Of a stretch of DNA of 64,000 bases, positions 26,616 through 34,914 are shown piece by piece. The stretch is from Chitinophagales bacterium (GTDB lineage Bacteria > Bacteroidota > Bacteroidia > Chitinophagales > Saprospiraceae), in the NCBI GenBank assembly GCA_013298845.1, contig JAAFJN010000007.1, positions 122,929 through 186,928 of the forward strand, given 5' to 3'. Both the position numbers and the translations under genes were made by a program. How positions within the stretch are numbered: position 1 is the first letter of the stretch; each line of letters begins with the position of its first letter. The notes under the pieces were generated by a model. That model was not told the DNA's origin. It worked only from the letters and a program-made list of their open reading frames with translations, and ran no database searches.

Positions 26616-27977
26616 TTAGATCCCAAAATCCAGGTTGTTCAGGATAAGATTCCCGATGCAGCGCCCGCTGTTTATGCCTTCTTCGCAGGAGCGGCGGAAC
26701 TGTACACCACCTACCACGCGACTCTCGGCCATTTGTTCACCGCAATGCGTAATGGATTCAAACTGGCGTTCGGGCAACAAAAACGGCCCACCTTCCGGGG
26801 TATATAATGCACTGCCGAGGTGGGTGCGATCTACGAACGTGCGGTCTTCGAGTTCCGAGACCAGTACCACCGGTAGCGCCCCGCCCAGTATGGCCGAAGC
26901 CGAAATATAATCCGGGTAAGGCGGGGTACTTAAAATGGGTTCCCATCCGGTGCTAAATTGCTCCTTGATGTACGTGGCCGGGCGCAGCATATTGTATTTG
27001 TATTTCATGTACCAGGCACTGCTGTATGCATCGGCGACGGCCAAACCGGCAAGGCAATATACCTTGGCGCAAAACGCTAAATCGCGTTCGTCTTTTTCCA
27101 AAAACTGTTTGGCAATATTTATCCAATGCCCCGCCGGGCTGCTGGTACGACCCGGCCCATTCTCAAAGTGGTAGGCCAATTTTTTGTTTTGATCGCTCCG
27201 GGGCGTATAATAAATTTCCTGGGCTTCTTTGTGAAATGTACTACCCGATGCCGTTGAATAAGGTGTAGGTTCTTCGGCTTCGCACACCTGTGAGTGCGCA
27301 ATGACAAAGGTCCGCAGGGTACCCCACATGGGTTCAACTGGACTTTGATTGTACGTTGTACGGTCCCAATACCACGGGTGCGCGGCGTCGCGAACGGGCA
27401 ATTGCGGCACAATATTCCGAATAATATCGCGGCCATCTTTTCGGGCGCGGGTGACAATAGATTGCCCAATGGCAATACCCAGGGCTTTGGAACGGTCAAA
27501 AACCGAGCGTTCCGAAATACCTGCACTCAATTTATCTTCTTGTCGTTCGGTTAAAAGCGCCACCGCGCTGCGTTGCGCATCGGTCATTTGGTCCATTACC
27601 TCCGGCAGCACAATCCGAAGCGCATTACACATCACAACCCCCCAATCGTATATTTTTAATTCGTCAATGGGCGCAGCACGCGGGTAATCGTTAATTTGCC
27701 CGGCCAAACTTTTGGCCCCCGGAATACCATTGTACAAAGACTCCCACAGCGCAAGCCCCACATAGCCGAAAGCCCGTGCCGCGTGCGGCCCGGACAGATT
27801 ATTCTCCTTAATACATTGGTCACTGAGTTGTATCCAATCGTGCGCAAAAGTGCCACTGTAACCCGCCGTTTTATTAGTCTGATACAAATTTGTTGGTTGT
27901 TCATCAATGCCTTTACAACGCAACATAAATAAGGCAACCGCAGCCAATGCCACGACGTAGATATTTCTTAATTCCAT
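26616..27977 (-). CDS. Vanadium-haloperoxidase-like (PAP2 fold) lipoprotein lacking both active-site histidines
   Basis: A 453-residue protein. The N-terminus looks like a lipoprotein signal (VALFMLRC, Cys21). The C-terminal half matches the vanadium-dependent haloperoxidase/PAP2 layout: Lys325 and Arg332 seven residues apart in MKYKYNMLRPATY, then PDYISASAILGGA in place of the usual YPSGHATFGGA, and SRVVGGVQF in place of the SRxxxGxH motif. Thus Lys, Arg and Arg420 are kept, but the acid-base His is Ser361 and the vanadate-binding His is Gln426. Active members oxidise halides or remove phosphates. Loss of both histidines argues for a non-catalytic or changed function. It is probably anchored in the envelope. 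Confidence 0.8.
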   Translation of the reverse strand: MELRNIYVVALAAVALFMLRCKGIDEQPTNLYQTNKTAGYSGTFAHDWIQLSDQCIKENNLSGPHAARAFGYVGLALWESLYNGIPGAKSLAGQINDYPRAAPIDELKIYDWGVVMCNALRIVLPEVMDQMTDAQRSAVALLTERQEDKLSAGISERSVFDRSKALGIAIGQSIVTRARKDGRDIIRNIVPQLPVRDAAHPWYWDRTTYNQSPVEPMWGTLRTFVIAHSQVCEAEEPTPYSTASGSTFHKEAQEIYYTPRSDQNKKLAYHFENGPGRTSSPAGHWINIAKQFLEKDERDLAFCAKVYCLAGLAVADAYSSAWYMKYKYNMLRPATYIKEQFSTGWEPILSTPPYPDYISASAILGGALPVVLVSELEDRTFVDRTHLGSALYTPEGGPFLLPERQFESITHCGEQMAESRVVGGVQFRRSCEEGINSGRCIGNLILNNLDFGI

Positions 27978-28080
27978 GCTGATTAATTAGATATTACCGT
28001 AGTTCAAAAAAATAGTGAAATAAAACTGGACCGGAAAGAATGTTAGACGGAAGCACAAAGGTATAACAAAAAATGGTAAA

Positions 28081-28106
28081 CGCACAAAACCTGCCGAGTC
28101 GAAGCA
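28081..28106. repeat. Partial copy of the dispersed palindrome (right arm)
   Basis: CGCACAAAACCTGCCG followed by AGTCGAAGC matches the right arm of the element at 13573-13654. No left arm is seen. It lies in the divergent gap between 27977 (minus) and 28172 (plus). Confidence 0.6.
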
Positions 28107-28171
28107 TACATGTTTTATCTTCGCGCCTCTTGTTATTAAATTTTATTTTTCCGCACTTACATCATTACACT

Positions 28172-30307
28172 ATGCAAAAAAGTCTGATATGCTTGCTCTT
28201 TTTGGCCCTTAACGGCCTTCTGGCGGCTCAAGGTACCTTTACGATGACGGAGGCCATTAACAAAAGAGTGGCTTTTGCCCCGGCTAACCTCCGGCAAATG
28301 GAATGGATTCCCGGTACCGAAGAATTCACCCACACGGCGGGTAAAAACCTGGTTCGGGTACACGCGCAAATCCTCAAAAACGACACCATTGACTTATTAT
28401 CTTCGCTTAATCCGGCGTTGGAAAAAGCCGGGTATAAAACCTTAAACGGCATTCCTTCCTTCAAATGGCTCAACCGCAACGAACTTTGGTTCCAAACCGC
28501 CACCGAAGCATTTGTATGGTCCACTACCAACGGCCTTTTGCTAAAAAACAACCTCCCTGCCGACGCCGAATCGGTGGATTACCACGATAAAACGTACCAG
28601 GCCGCTTACACCCGTGGGCAAGCCCTGTACGTCAACACCGAAGGGAAAGCCACCAAAATCGCCGAAAGTGAAAAAGACGGCATCGTGTACGGCAAAAGTG
28701 TTCACCGCGACGAATTTGGGATTCGCAAAGGAACTTTTTGGAGCAATTCCGGTCGAATGCTGGCTTTTTACCGCATGGATGAATCTATGGTGACCCAATA
28801 TCCCATTTACGTGCTGGATTCCATGCCCGCCGTAGCCCGCCAAATTCGTTACCCCTACGCCGGGGCCAAAAGCCACCACGTGACCGTGGGGGTCTTTAAC
28901 ATCGAAAAAAGCACCACCGTGTATTTGCAAACTGGTCAACCTGCCGAGCAATATCTCACCAATATTGCCTGGTCACCCGATGATAAATACATTCTGGTAG
29001 CGGTCGTTAACCGCGAACAAAACCACCTTTGGCTCCAACAATTCGACGCCCGCACGGGGGCTTTGGTCAAAACCATTTTGGAAGAAACCAACGAAAAATG
29101 GGTCGAACCGGAACAACCCGCGCAATTTGTACCCGGTAGCAACACGCAATTTGTGTGGCAAAGCGAACGCGACGGTTTTAATCACATGTACCTCGGCGAC
29201 TTGGAGAGCAAAACCTTACGCGCCCTGAGCAGTGGCAAATTCCCCGTTACCAATTTTTACGGCTTTTCGACCGACGGCAAACGCTGTACGTACCAAGCTG
29301 CCGACGAATCGGGCCTGAACCGGTACATCTGGATGGCTAATTTGAAGGATGGAAAAACGGTAAAACTCACCGAAAATACCGGCGTACACAACGCCGTGGT
29401 TAGCCCCGATGGTAACTATTTTGTGGATATTTTTTCGGAGTTAAACACCCCACGCGTTATTTCGGTGCGCAAAACGGCGGGCGGCACCGTCACTGGCACT
29501 CTCCTGACGGCCGTTTCGCCCGTAAAAGAGTACAAAATGGGCACCACCCAAATTGTGGCCCTGGCATCGCCGGACGGCACTCCGCTCAATGGCCGCCTGA
29601 TTTTGCCCGCTGGATACGACCCGGCCAAAAAATATCCGGCTTTGATCTATGTTTATAATGGCCCCCACGTCCAAATGGTCACCAATTCCTGGCTGGGCGG
29701 CGGCGAAATGTGGATGCACCGCCTGGCCAACGAAGGATACGCGGTATTATCGGTGGACGGGCGCGGTTCGGCGCACCGCGGGCGCGATTTTGAGCAGGCG
29801 ATTCACCGCCGGTTGGGCGATAAAGAAATGGAAGACCAACTGGCCGGCGTTGACTACCTGAAATCACTTGGATTTATTGATCCCGCCCGCATCGGGGTGT
29901 ACGGCTGGAGTTACGGCGGGTTTATGACCACCTCGCTCATGACCCGCCCCGAGGCCAAAGGCGTATTTAAATGCGGCGTGGCCGGTGGACCGGTGCTCGA
30001 TTGGCGGATGTACGAAATTATGTACACCGAACGCTACATGGACACGCCGCAGGAAAACCCGGAAGGTTACCAAAAAAACACGTTGTACAATTACCTCGAT
30101 AACCTCAACGGTCGCTTGCTGATGATTCACGGCACCTCCGACAACGTTGTTCTGTGGCAACACTCGATGAAGTACGTGCAGCAATGCGTTAAAAAAGGCA
30201 AACAACTGGACTACTTTATTTACCCCGAACACGAGCACAATGTGACCGGGCCGGACCGGGCGCATTTGTTCGAAATGATTGAAGGTTTTTTAAAGTTACG
30301 GTTGTAA
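28172..30307 (+). CDS. S9B dipeptidyl peptidase (DPP-IV family)
   Basis: A 711-residue secreted peptidase. The signal peptide ends NGLLAAQ. An N-terminal eight-bladed propeller (about 25-470) carries the DEFGIRKGTFWSNSGRMLA block. The C-terminal alpha/beta-hydrolase domain has the catalytic triad Ser580 (GVYGWSYGGFM), Asp657 (HGTSDNVVLW) and His689 (PEHEHNV). S9B enzymes cut X-Pro or X-Ala dipeptides from the N-termini of peptides and usually act in the periplasm in Bacteroidota. ATG 28172 was preferred over an upstream in-frame codon inside the repeat region. It has no T9SS sorting domain, so it likely stays periplasmic and feeds on peptides released by surface proteases. Confidence 0.95.
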   Translation: MQKSLICLLFLALNGLLAAQGTFTMTEAINKRVAFAPANLRQMEWIPGTEEFTHTAGKNLVRVHAQILKNDTIDLLSSLNPALEKAGYKTLNGIPSFKWLNRNELWFQTATEAFVWSTTNGLLLKNNLPADAESVDYHDKTYQAAYTRGQALYVNTEGKATKIAESEKDGIVYGKSVHRDEFGIRKGTFWSNSGRMLAFYRMDESMVTQYPIYVLDSMPAVARQIRYPYAGAKSHHVTVGVFNIEKSTTVYLQTGQPAEQYLTNIAWSPDDKYILVAVVNREQNHLWLQQFDARTGALVKTILEETNEKWVEPEQPAQFVPGSNTQFVWQSERDGFNHMYLGDLESKTLRALSSGKFPVTNFYGFSTDGKRCTYQAADESGLNRYIWMANLKDGKTVKLTENTGVHNAVVSPDGNYFVDIFSELNTPRVISVRKTAGGTVTGTLLTAVSPVKEYKMGTTQIVALASPDGTPLNGRLILPAGYDPAKKYPALIYVYNGPHVQMVTNSWLGGGEMWMHRLANEGYAVLSVDGRGSAHRGRDFEQAIHRRLGDKEMEDQLAGVDYLKSLGFIDPARIGVYGWSYGGFMTTSLMTRPEAKGVFKCGVAGGPVLDWRMYEIMYTERYMDTPQENPEGYQKNTLYNYLDNLNGRLLMIHGTSDNVVLWQHSMKYVQQCVKKGKQLDYFIYPEHEHNVTGPDRAHLFEMIEGFLKLRL

Positions 30308-30451
30308 AAATGAAAAAAGCGGCACCTTGTTTGTAAAAAAAATCCGTATCTTTTTTTTGGCTAAATTTTTCATAAATGCAACTGGATAAATTTTTTACAA
30401 ATGACAATTATTAGCAAAATAATTTTATTTTTCCAATTTTAGAAAAAAAAC

Positions 30452-30484
30452 TTGCGTAATATCCGGAGAAGTGCCGTATATTTG
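30452..30484 (+). promoter_or_regulatory. Strong Bacteroidota promoter (TTG-N22-TATATTTG)
   Basis: TTG at 30452-30454, 22-nt spacer, TATATTTG at 30477-30484. It precedes no ORF of normal size; the next element downstream is a terminator. It is the promoter of the candidate small RNA at 30490-30604. Confidence 0.65.
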
Positions 30485-30489
30485 CAGCG

Positions 30490-30604
30490 AACACACAGGA
30501 GAATTATAAAGTTGAACCAAATGGCCGATTACGAATTACACAATTGAAATTAGAAGATGGAACACAGCCGTTTTCGACGAAATGTCGAAAACGGCTATTT
30601 TTTT
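30490..30604 (+). ncRNA. Candidate small RNA, about 115 nt
   Basis: A strong promoter at 30452-30484 and a perfect terminator at 30566-30604 bracket about 115 nt with no normal gene. The only start codon inside gives an 8-residue peptide (30521-30547, MADYELHN). The methyltransferase downstream has its own promoter after the terminator, so this unit stands alone. The start is set 5-7 nt after the -7 box. The 395-bp gap 30308-30702 otherwise contains AT-rich sequence with no gene seen. It may instead be an attenuator leader. Confidence 0.5.
30566..30604 (+). terminator. Rho-independent terminator of the candidate small RNA
   Basis: AGCCGTTTTCGAC, loop GAAAT, GTCGAAAACGGCT: a perfect 13-bp stem followed by A and a run of seven T. 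Confidence 0.9.
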
Positions 30605-30658
30605 GGCCACTCATCACAAACATTTCTCCGTCCGATGCGGCACCAGATTTTCTGTTTG

Positions 30659-30666
30659 TACCTTTG
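30659..30666 (+). promoter_or_regulatory. TAnnTTTG -7 box for the methyltransferase gene
   Basis: TACCTTTG, an exact match, 36 nt before the ATG at 30703 and downstream of the small-RNA terminator. Confidence 0.5.
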
Positions 30667-30702
30667 CGCCGGATTAGAGCATGTCTTAAATACATTTTTA
30701 GT

Positions 30703-31329
30703 ATGAACAACAGTCAGGCGTATAACCAATGGGCCGAGCAGTACGACAGCAACAACAACAAAACGCGTGATCTGGAGGCCATTGCCCTCCGCAGCGTACT
30801 GGCGGAACGGGAATTCGAGCACATTTTAGAAATTGGGTGCGGCACGGGGAAGAACTCCGTTTGGCTCAAAGACCGCTGTACCAGCCTCACCGGCCTCGAT
30901 TTTTCGGAAGAAATGCTGGCCAAGGCCAAAAGCAAAATTCCGGATGCGCACGTGGATTTTCGCTGGGCGGATATTCGTCAACCCTGGGCCGTTCCCGATG
31001 GTCATTTTGATCTCGTTACGTTCAGTTTAGTGCTGGAGCACATCGAGGATATTGAATTTATTTTTGCCGAAGTACGCCGTGTACTCCGTCCGGGCGGGAC
31101 GGTATATTTGGGTGAGTTTCACCCGTTTAAGCAGTATTTGGGCAGTAAAGCGCGTTTTGAGATGGAAAATGGCGATGTTTTTGTGTTGGAATGTTTTAAT
31201 CACCACACCTCGGATTTTTTTGCGGCGGCTAAAAAACAAGGGTTTCGCTGCGCTGATTTACAGGAGTGGACCGATAACGACGACGAGCATGGCGGTATTC
31301 CAAGGGTGTTGACGATGGTGTTTGTTTAG
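30703..31329 (+). CDS. SAM-dependent methyltransferase (Methyltransf_11/25 type)
   Basis: A 208-residue class I methyltransferase. Motif I ILEIGCGTGKNSVWL binds SAM, motif II has LTGLDFSEEMLAKAK, and the motif III region has FDLVTFSLVLEHIEDIE and RVLRPGGTVYLGEFHPF. The substrate is unknown; the fold covers small-molecule methyltransferases. ATG 30703 was preferred over a long in-frame extension from 30544 that would read through the terminator and lies upstream of the gene's own promoter. The stop is directly followed by a nuclease-gene remnant. Confidence 0.9.
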   Translation: MNNSQAYNQWAEQYDSNNNKTRDLEAIALRSVLAEREFEHILEIGCGTGKNSVWLKDRCTSLTGLDFSEEMLAKAKSKIPDAHVDFRWADIRQPWAVPDGHFDLVTFSLVLEHIEDIEFIFAEVRRVLRPGGTVYLGEFHPFKQYLGSKARFEMENGDVFVLECFNHHTSDFFAAAKKQGFRCADLQEWTDNDDEHGGIPRVLTMVFV

Positions 31330-31330
31330 A

Positions 31331-31430
31331 AACTACTTATTTTTGCATCAGCAGATAGAGATTCACCGGCTTATGCGCATTTGGTGGAACTAACTCTAAT
31401 GTATTTATCTACTATTTCAAAACACGCAAA
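31331..31430 (+). pseudogene. Remnant of an Rpn-like gene (duplicate of 55124-55223)
   Basis: These 100 bp match 55124-55223; the first 60 bp are identical and the rest differs at about eight positions. Translated, they read ELLIFASADRDSPAYAHLVE and on to YLSTISKHA, the same as the gene at 55105-55569. There is no start here and the sequence breaks off before the repeat-rich part, running into the DMT gene on the other strand. It is a gene fragment. Confidence 0.8.
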
Positions 31431-31448
31431 CGGAGCGTCTCCCCTTCA

Positions 31449-32327
31449 CTATTTCCGCGCCAGATACAAGCCGCCCAAAATCATACCGGAAGCCAACGCA
31501 TCAATCCAACCGATGCTTTCGCCGTCCCAGGCCCCAATGAGCATGGACATCACCGGCAACAAAAAGGTAACCGAGGTGGCAAATAACGTGGATGTCTTTT
31601 GTAATAAATCAAAATATACAATGGACGCCAACGCGGTGCCCACTATCCCCAAAAAAGCCAAATAACCCAAGCCTTCCCAACCACGAGGGTGGGTCATGGC
31701 GGTTTCCCACCCGCCCGAGCCAATCATCACCAACACCGAAGGAATGCCCAACAGCATAAACGATGCCGCTGCAATCGCCGCCGGATGGTGCCCCTGGAGT
31801 TTACTACCGATAATATTGGAATTTAAACCGTAAAAAAGTGTAGCAAAAGCGCACATTAAAGCGTACCCCAAATGACCGGATACCGCGCTTTTGGCGTTAA
31901 AAAACACCAATACCACCGCACCCGTTAATCCTAATAAAATGCCCGCCACTTTATAGACGTTGGCTTTCATCTGGAACAATAAAACACCCAACACCAGGGT
32001 AAAAAGCGGCGTAAGAGCGTTGAGAATACCCGCCAAACTGCTGCTCACGTGCTGTTGCGCAAACGCGTACATCAGGTTGGGTATGGCCGATCCGCACAGT
32101 GCCACCGCCAAAAAATAATACCAATACTTCCATTGAATTTTGGACCAATACACCACGGCAAACGGAATATACGCCAGTGTCGCCATGGTCATGCGCCACG
32201 ACAACATTTGAACGGGACTAAAAATAGCAACGGAACGTTTGATAAACAAAAAGGAAAATCCCCAGACAAATGCGAGGCTAAACATAGTGATCCAGGCGCG
32301 GGTGCCCGGCGATTGGGTGGTTTGCAT
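31449..32327 (-). CDS. DMT-superfamily (EamA) transporter
   Basis: A 292-residue protein with ten predicted membrane spans in two five-span EamA repeats (FVWGFSFLFIKRSVAIFSPV at the start of repeat 1, GYALMCAFATLFYGLNSNII at the start of repeat 2). DMT proteins are exporters or permeases of metabolites and amino acids; the substrate cannot be told from the sequence. The ATG is 4 nt after a TACCTTTG box, so it is probably leaderless. It diverges from the secreted-protein gene at 32479, with a dispersed palindrome between them. Confidence 0.88.
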   Translation of the reverse strand: MQTTQSPGTRAWITMFSLAFVWGFSFLFIKRSVAIFSPVQMLSWRMTMATLAYIPFAVVYWSKIQWKYWYYFLAVALCGSAIPNLMYAFAQQHVSSSLAGILNALTPLFTLVLGVLLFQMKANVYKVAGILLGLTGAVVLVFFNAKSAVSGHLGYALMCAFATLFYGLNSNIIGSKLQGHHPAAIAAASFMLLGIPSVLVMIGSGGWETAMTHPRGWEGLGYLAFLGIVGTALASIVYFDLLQKTSTLFATSVTFLLPVMSMLIGAWDGESIGWIDALASGMILGGLYLARK

Positions 32328-32331
32328 CGCG

Positions 32332-32339
32332 CAAAGGTA
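32332..32339 (-). promoter_or_regulatory. TAnnTTTG -7 box 4 nt before the DMT gene ATG
   Basis: The minus strand reads TACCTTTG, then CGCG, then the ATG at 32327-32325. The 4-nt spacing matches three other genes and suggests a leaderless mRNA. Confidence 0.6.
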
Positions 32340-32352
32340 GCATTAGTTTATC

Positions 32353-32431
32353 TACTGAGCGTTGCCGGGTTTTGCGCAAACATCTGGTTTATAGCACTAT
32401 TTTCACGCACAAAACCCGCAGCGGCGAAGTA
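32353..32431. repeat. Dispersed imperfect palindrome, copy 2
   Basis: The left end TACTGAGCGTTGCCGGG runs into TTTTGCGC; the right end GCACAAAACCCGC runs into GGCGAAGTA. It resembles the element at 13573-13654 and lies between two divergent promoters; its right end is 8 bp from the -7 box at 32440. Confidence 0.8.
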
Positions 32432-32439
32432 CAAATACC

Positions 32440-32447
32440 TATCTTTG
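32440..32447 (+). promoter_or_regulatory. TAnnTTTG -7 box for the operon starting at 32479
   Basis: TATCTTTG, an exact match, about 31 nt before the ATG. Confidence 0.5.
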
Positions 32448-32478
32448 TCTTCTATCTACACAAAAACTTCTTTAACTC

Positions 32479-33180
32479 ATGTTCTTTCGAGTGCTTACTC
32501 CGGCGGCTTTTTGTTTGTTATCCTTGCCTTTTTTGGCCGCTCAAAAAATACAACCCGATAAAATTATCCTCAAAAATACCGAAATACAAACCGGTAAAAT
32601 TATCGCCGTTGATGCCGATCATTTGCGGCTGCGCAAAGCCGATCAATCCGAATCTATTATTCCATTTGGCGACATTGACAGCGTAACCGGTCTTTCGTAC
32701 CGCACCCGTTTTTTGGCGGGCGGCCTTGGTTTGGGCAGTTTTAACTATTATTCGCCCTATTTATTCGAGGATAACCGCACCAAAGGGGGGCATTTTTTAC
32801 TGCGGGCTGGCCGATTCAAAAACCGACACCGCGCTACTTTTGGCCAACTGAGCATTATGCCCGGTACTTTTACCGTCACCCGCATCGGGGTGGGCTGGCA
32901 ATACCATGTCTGGCAACATTCGGACCCCGTTAACGCGTACATCGGCGTGGTGCCGGAACTAAATTTAGTGGCCAATAACCCCGCGTTCGTTACGTTTTCG
33001 GGGCATTTGGGCGCTTCTTTTTTGGCGTGGGAAAAAGTGCGCTTTTTTGCGGAGGCCACCTGGCTCCGACCGGTGTTTAACATTAGTAAAGCCAATAGTT
33101 TTAACGTACAAATAGGCGTTCGGCTGAACCGCGAATTTTGGCCGTATTACAAAGCCCTCAACAATACCATTCGACCATGA
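32479..33180 (+). CDS. Secreted or outer-membrane protein of unknown function
   Basis: A 233-residue protein with a signal peptide ending PFLAAQ. Residues about 25-70 resemble a small beta-rich domain (KIILKNTEIQTGKIIAVDAD, a pattern common in Bacteroidota proteins where a following DSVTGLSYR region begins a membrane part). The remainder alternates like barrel strands (GGLGLGSFNYYSPY, ATFGQLSIMPGTFTVTRIGV) and ends in NREFWPYYKALNNTIRP. No family is named. Its stop overlaps the CotH-like gene start as ATGA, so the two are co-translated and probably act together in the envelope. Confidence 0.75.
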   Translation: MFFRVLTPAAFCLLSLPFLAAQKIQPDKIILKNTEIQTGKIIAVDADHLRLRKADQSESIIPFGDIDSVTGLSYRTRFLAGGLGLGSFNYYSPYLFEDNRTKGGHFLLRAGRFKNRHRATFGQLSIMPGTFTVTRIGVGWQYHVWQHSDPVNAYIGVVPELNLVANNPAFVTFSGHLGASFLAWEKVRFFAEATWLRPVFNISKANSFNVQIGVRLNREFWPYYKALNNTIRP

Positions 33181-34754
33181 GACCACTGTTTTTTTTCCTC
33201 CTCTGCATCTGTGCTGCCACCGCGCACGCCCAACCCGGCAATCGCTTGCTGGACCACTCCCAAATGCACGAAATCCGGTTGCGGATTGGCCTGACGGATT
33301 GGATTGATACTTTGTACCTGGATTATAAAACCGCCAACGAAGAAAGCCGAACGGCACCGGAAATATACCGCAAATGCCATTGGGCCAGCGTGGACGGGCA
33401 GGAAATTGGTCCGGTTGGCCTTAAAATGAAGGGAAATTTTAGCGTTTTATTTAACGCTGCGCAACAAAAAACCAAGTTTCCGTTCAAAATTGCTTTTGAT
33501 GAATACATTGACCAAAAATACGATGGCCTGAAAAAAATTAACCTCAATACCAATACCAATGATCCCTCGTTCCTGCGCGAAGCCCTTGCTTACCAACTCC
33601 TCAACCGCGCCGACGTTACCGCCCCCCGAACGGCCTTTGCTCGTTTATACGTGAACGATACCTACGTCGGGCTGTATTCTTTGGTCGAAAATGTGGATAA
33701 AACGTTCCTGAAAACGCATTTTGGCAGCGACGACGACGGTAATTTATACAAAGGACTTATCTCCGGTTTGGGTTGGCGCGGGGCCAGTGAAGCGGATTAC
33801 CAGGATGCTTTTGAACTAAAAACCAATGAATCAGAAGCCGACTGGTCGCGGTTGATTCAATGGCTTAATCTCATTAACAATACGCCGCCCGACAGCGTTT
33901 TTGCCACGTTGGAAAATGAATTTGAACTCGATCATTTTTTGCGAATGGTCGCCATCGAACGCTTGGTGAACGCCTGGGACAACTACTCGGGCGGCGGCTC
34001 CAATTATTACCTGTACGAGCGCGAAAACGGAAAAATTATGTTTATTCCGTGGGACTACAACGAAAGTTTTCAGTACGTCAACGGCGTTTTGGGCGTGGGT
34101 AAATCGTACCTGATTCCCCGCAACCAACGGCCTTTGCTCGACGCGGTATTTCAGCACGAGGCGTGGCGCGAACGGTATTTTGAAGTCGTTTGTGACATCC
34201 TTCAATCCAATCTTTTTTCGGTGGATTCGCTGCTGCCACAAATTCAGGCGTGGCACGAATTGATCCGCGAGGCTTACCGCGAAGAACCGGCTCCGTTGAG
34301 TAGTTTTGAAGATTTTCAGCGCAGTTTGGATGATGTTGTGGACGAAGTTGCGGCTTTTCCTAAAACCGGTTTTAGCGCCCGGCTAACGCGCTACAAGGGG
34401 CTTTTGCCTTATATCCAACTCCGGCGGGAATGGGCCATTCAGCAGTTGGAATGGTACCAATACACCTGCAATGCCCCCAAAGTTCAGTCGGCCCCGCAGC
34501 CGCTTTTTATATACCCCAACCCCATTCGTTTGGGTGAAACGCTGCACTTTTCCACCCCGCTTCCCAATGATATTACCCGTAGTTTTATCCGGGTAATAGA
34601 CGCAACGGGCCGGGCTGTTTGGGCGCAAAATTGGACTTTTACGCCGCGCAACGCCACCCTGGAACATTGGCCACAATTGGCTCCCGGTCTCTATTTTATC
34701 CAAAAAATGGACGCCGACGGACAACTCTGGACGGGGAAGGTAGTGATTGAGTGA
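33177..34754 (+). CDS. CotH-like kinase-fold protein with T9SS domain
   Basis: A 525-residue secreted protein. The signal peptide ends ATAHAQ. The core matches the CotH family: GLKMKGNFS, KFPFKIAFDEYIDQKYDG, FLREALAYQLLNRADVTAPR, YVNDTYVGLYSLVENVD and WDNYSGGGSNYYLY with FIPWDYNESF. CotH proteins are spore-coat or secreted protein-kinase-like enzymes. A type A T9SS domain (IYPNPIRLGETL ... LAPGLYFIQKM) follows from about 440, so it works outside the cell. ATG 33177 overlaps the preceding stop. Its own stop lies in the first unit of a tandem-repeat array shared with the convergent gene. Confidence 0.88.
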   Translation: MRPLFFFLLCICAATAHAQPGNRLLDHSQMHEIRLRIGLTDWIDTLYLDYKTANEESRTAPEIYRKCHWASVDGQEIGPVGLKMKGNFSVLFNAAQQKTKFPFKIAFDEYIDQKYDGLKKINLNTNTNDPSFLREALAYQLLNRADVTAPRTAFARLYVNDTYVGLYSLVENVDKTFLKTHFGSDDDGNLYKGLISGLGWRGASEADYQDAFELKTNESEADWSRLIQWLNLINNTPPDSVFATLENEFELDHFLRMVAIERLVNAWDNYSGGGSNYYLYERENGKIMFIPWDYNESFQYVNGVLGVGKSYLIPRNQRPLLDAVFQHEAWRERYFEVVCDILQSNLFSVDSLLPQIQAWHELIREAYREEPAPLSSFEDFQRSLDDVVDEVAAFPKTGFSARLTRYKGLLPYIQLRREWAIQQLEWYQYTCNAPKVQSAPQPLFIYPNPIRLGETLHFSTPLPNDITRSFIRVIDATGRAVWAQNWTFTPRNATLEHWPQLAPGLYFIQKMDADGQLWTGKVVIE

Positions 34755-34914
34755 TGAGAGATTTAGTGATGAGAGATTTAATGATGAGATATGAGATATG
34801 AACGATGAGAGATGTCTAAGTCCGGTTAAGTCGTGTCAACTTTTTTAGGAAACGACCGTCTCATCACTTCTAACTCATCTCTCATCACTAAATCACTCAT
34901 CTAAAAATCTCTCA
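34748..34914. repeat. Inverted arrays of 7- and 15-bp repeats between convergent genes
   Basis: The left part (about 34748-34812) has GTGATGAGAGATTTA twice, then heptamers ATGATGA, GATATGA, GATATGA, ACGATGA. The right part (about 34859-34914) has CTCATC at 34860, 34874, 34881 and 34896, the reverse complement of the left motif GATGAG. Both flanking genes end inside the arrays: stop 34752-34754 on plus and 34893-34895 on minus. About 45 bp of plain sequence separates the arms. Confidence 0.85.

Noticed and set aside
30544..30702. N-terminal extension of the methyltransferase
   Set aside because: The extension would begin inside the terminator and before the gene's own promoter.
31381..31665. 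Plus-strand ORF starting in the Rpn-like fragment
   Set aside because: After the fragment it continues antisense to the DMT gene with no coding character.
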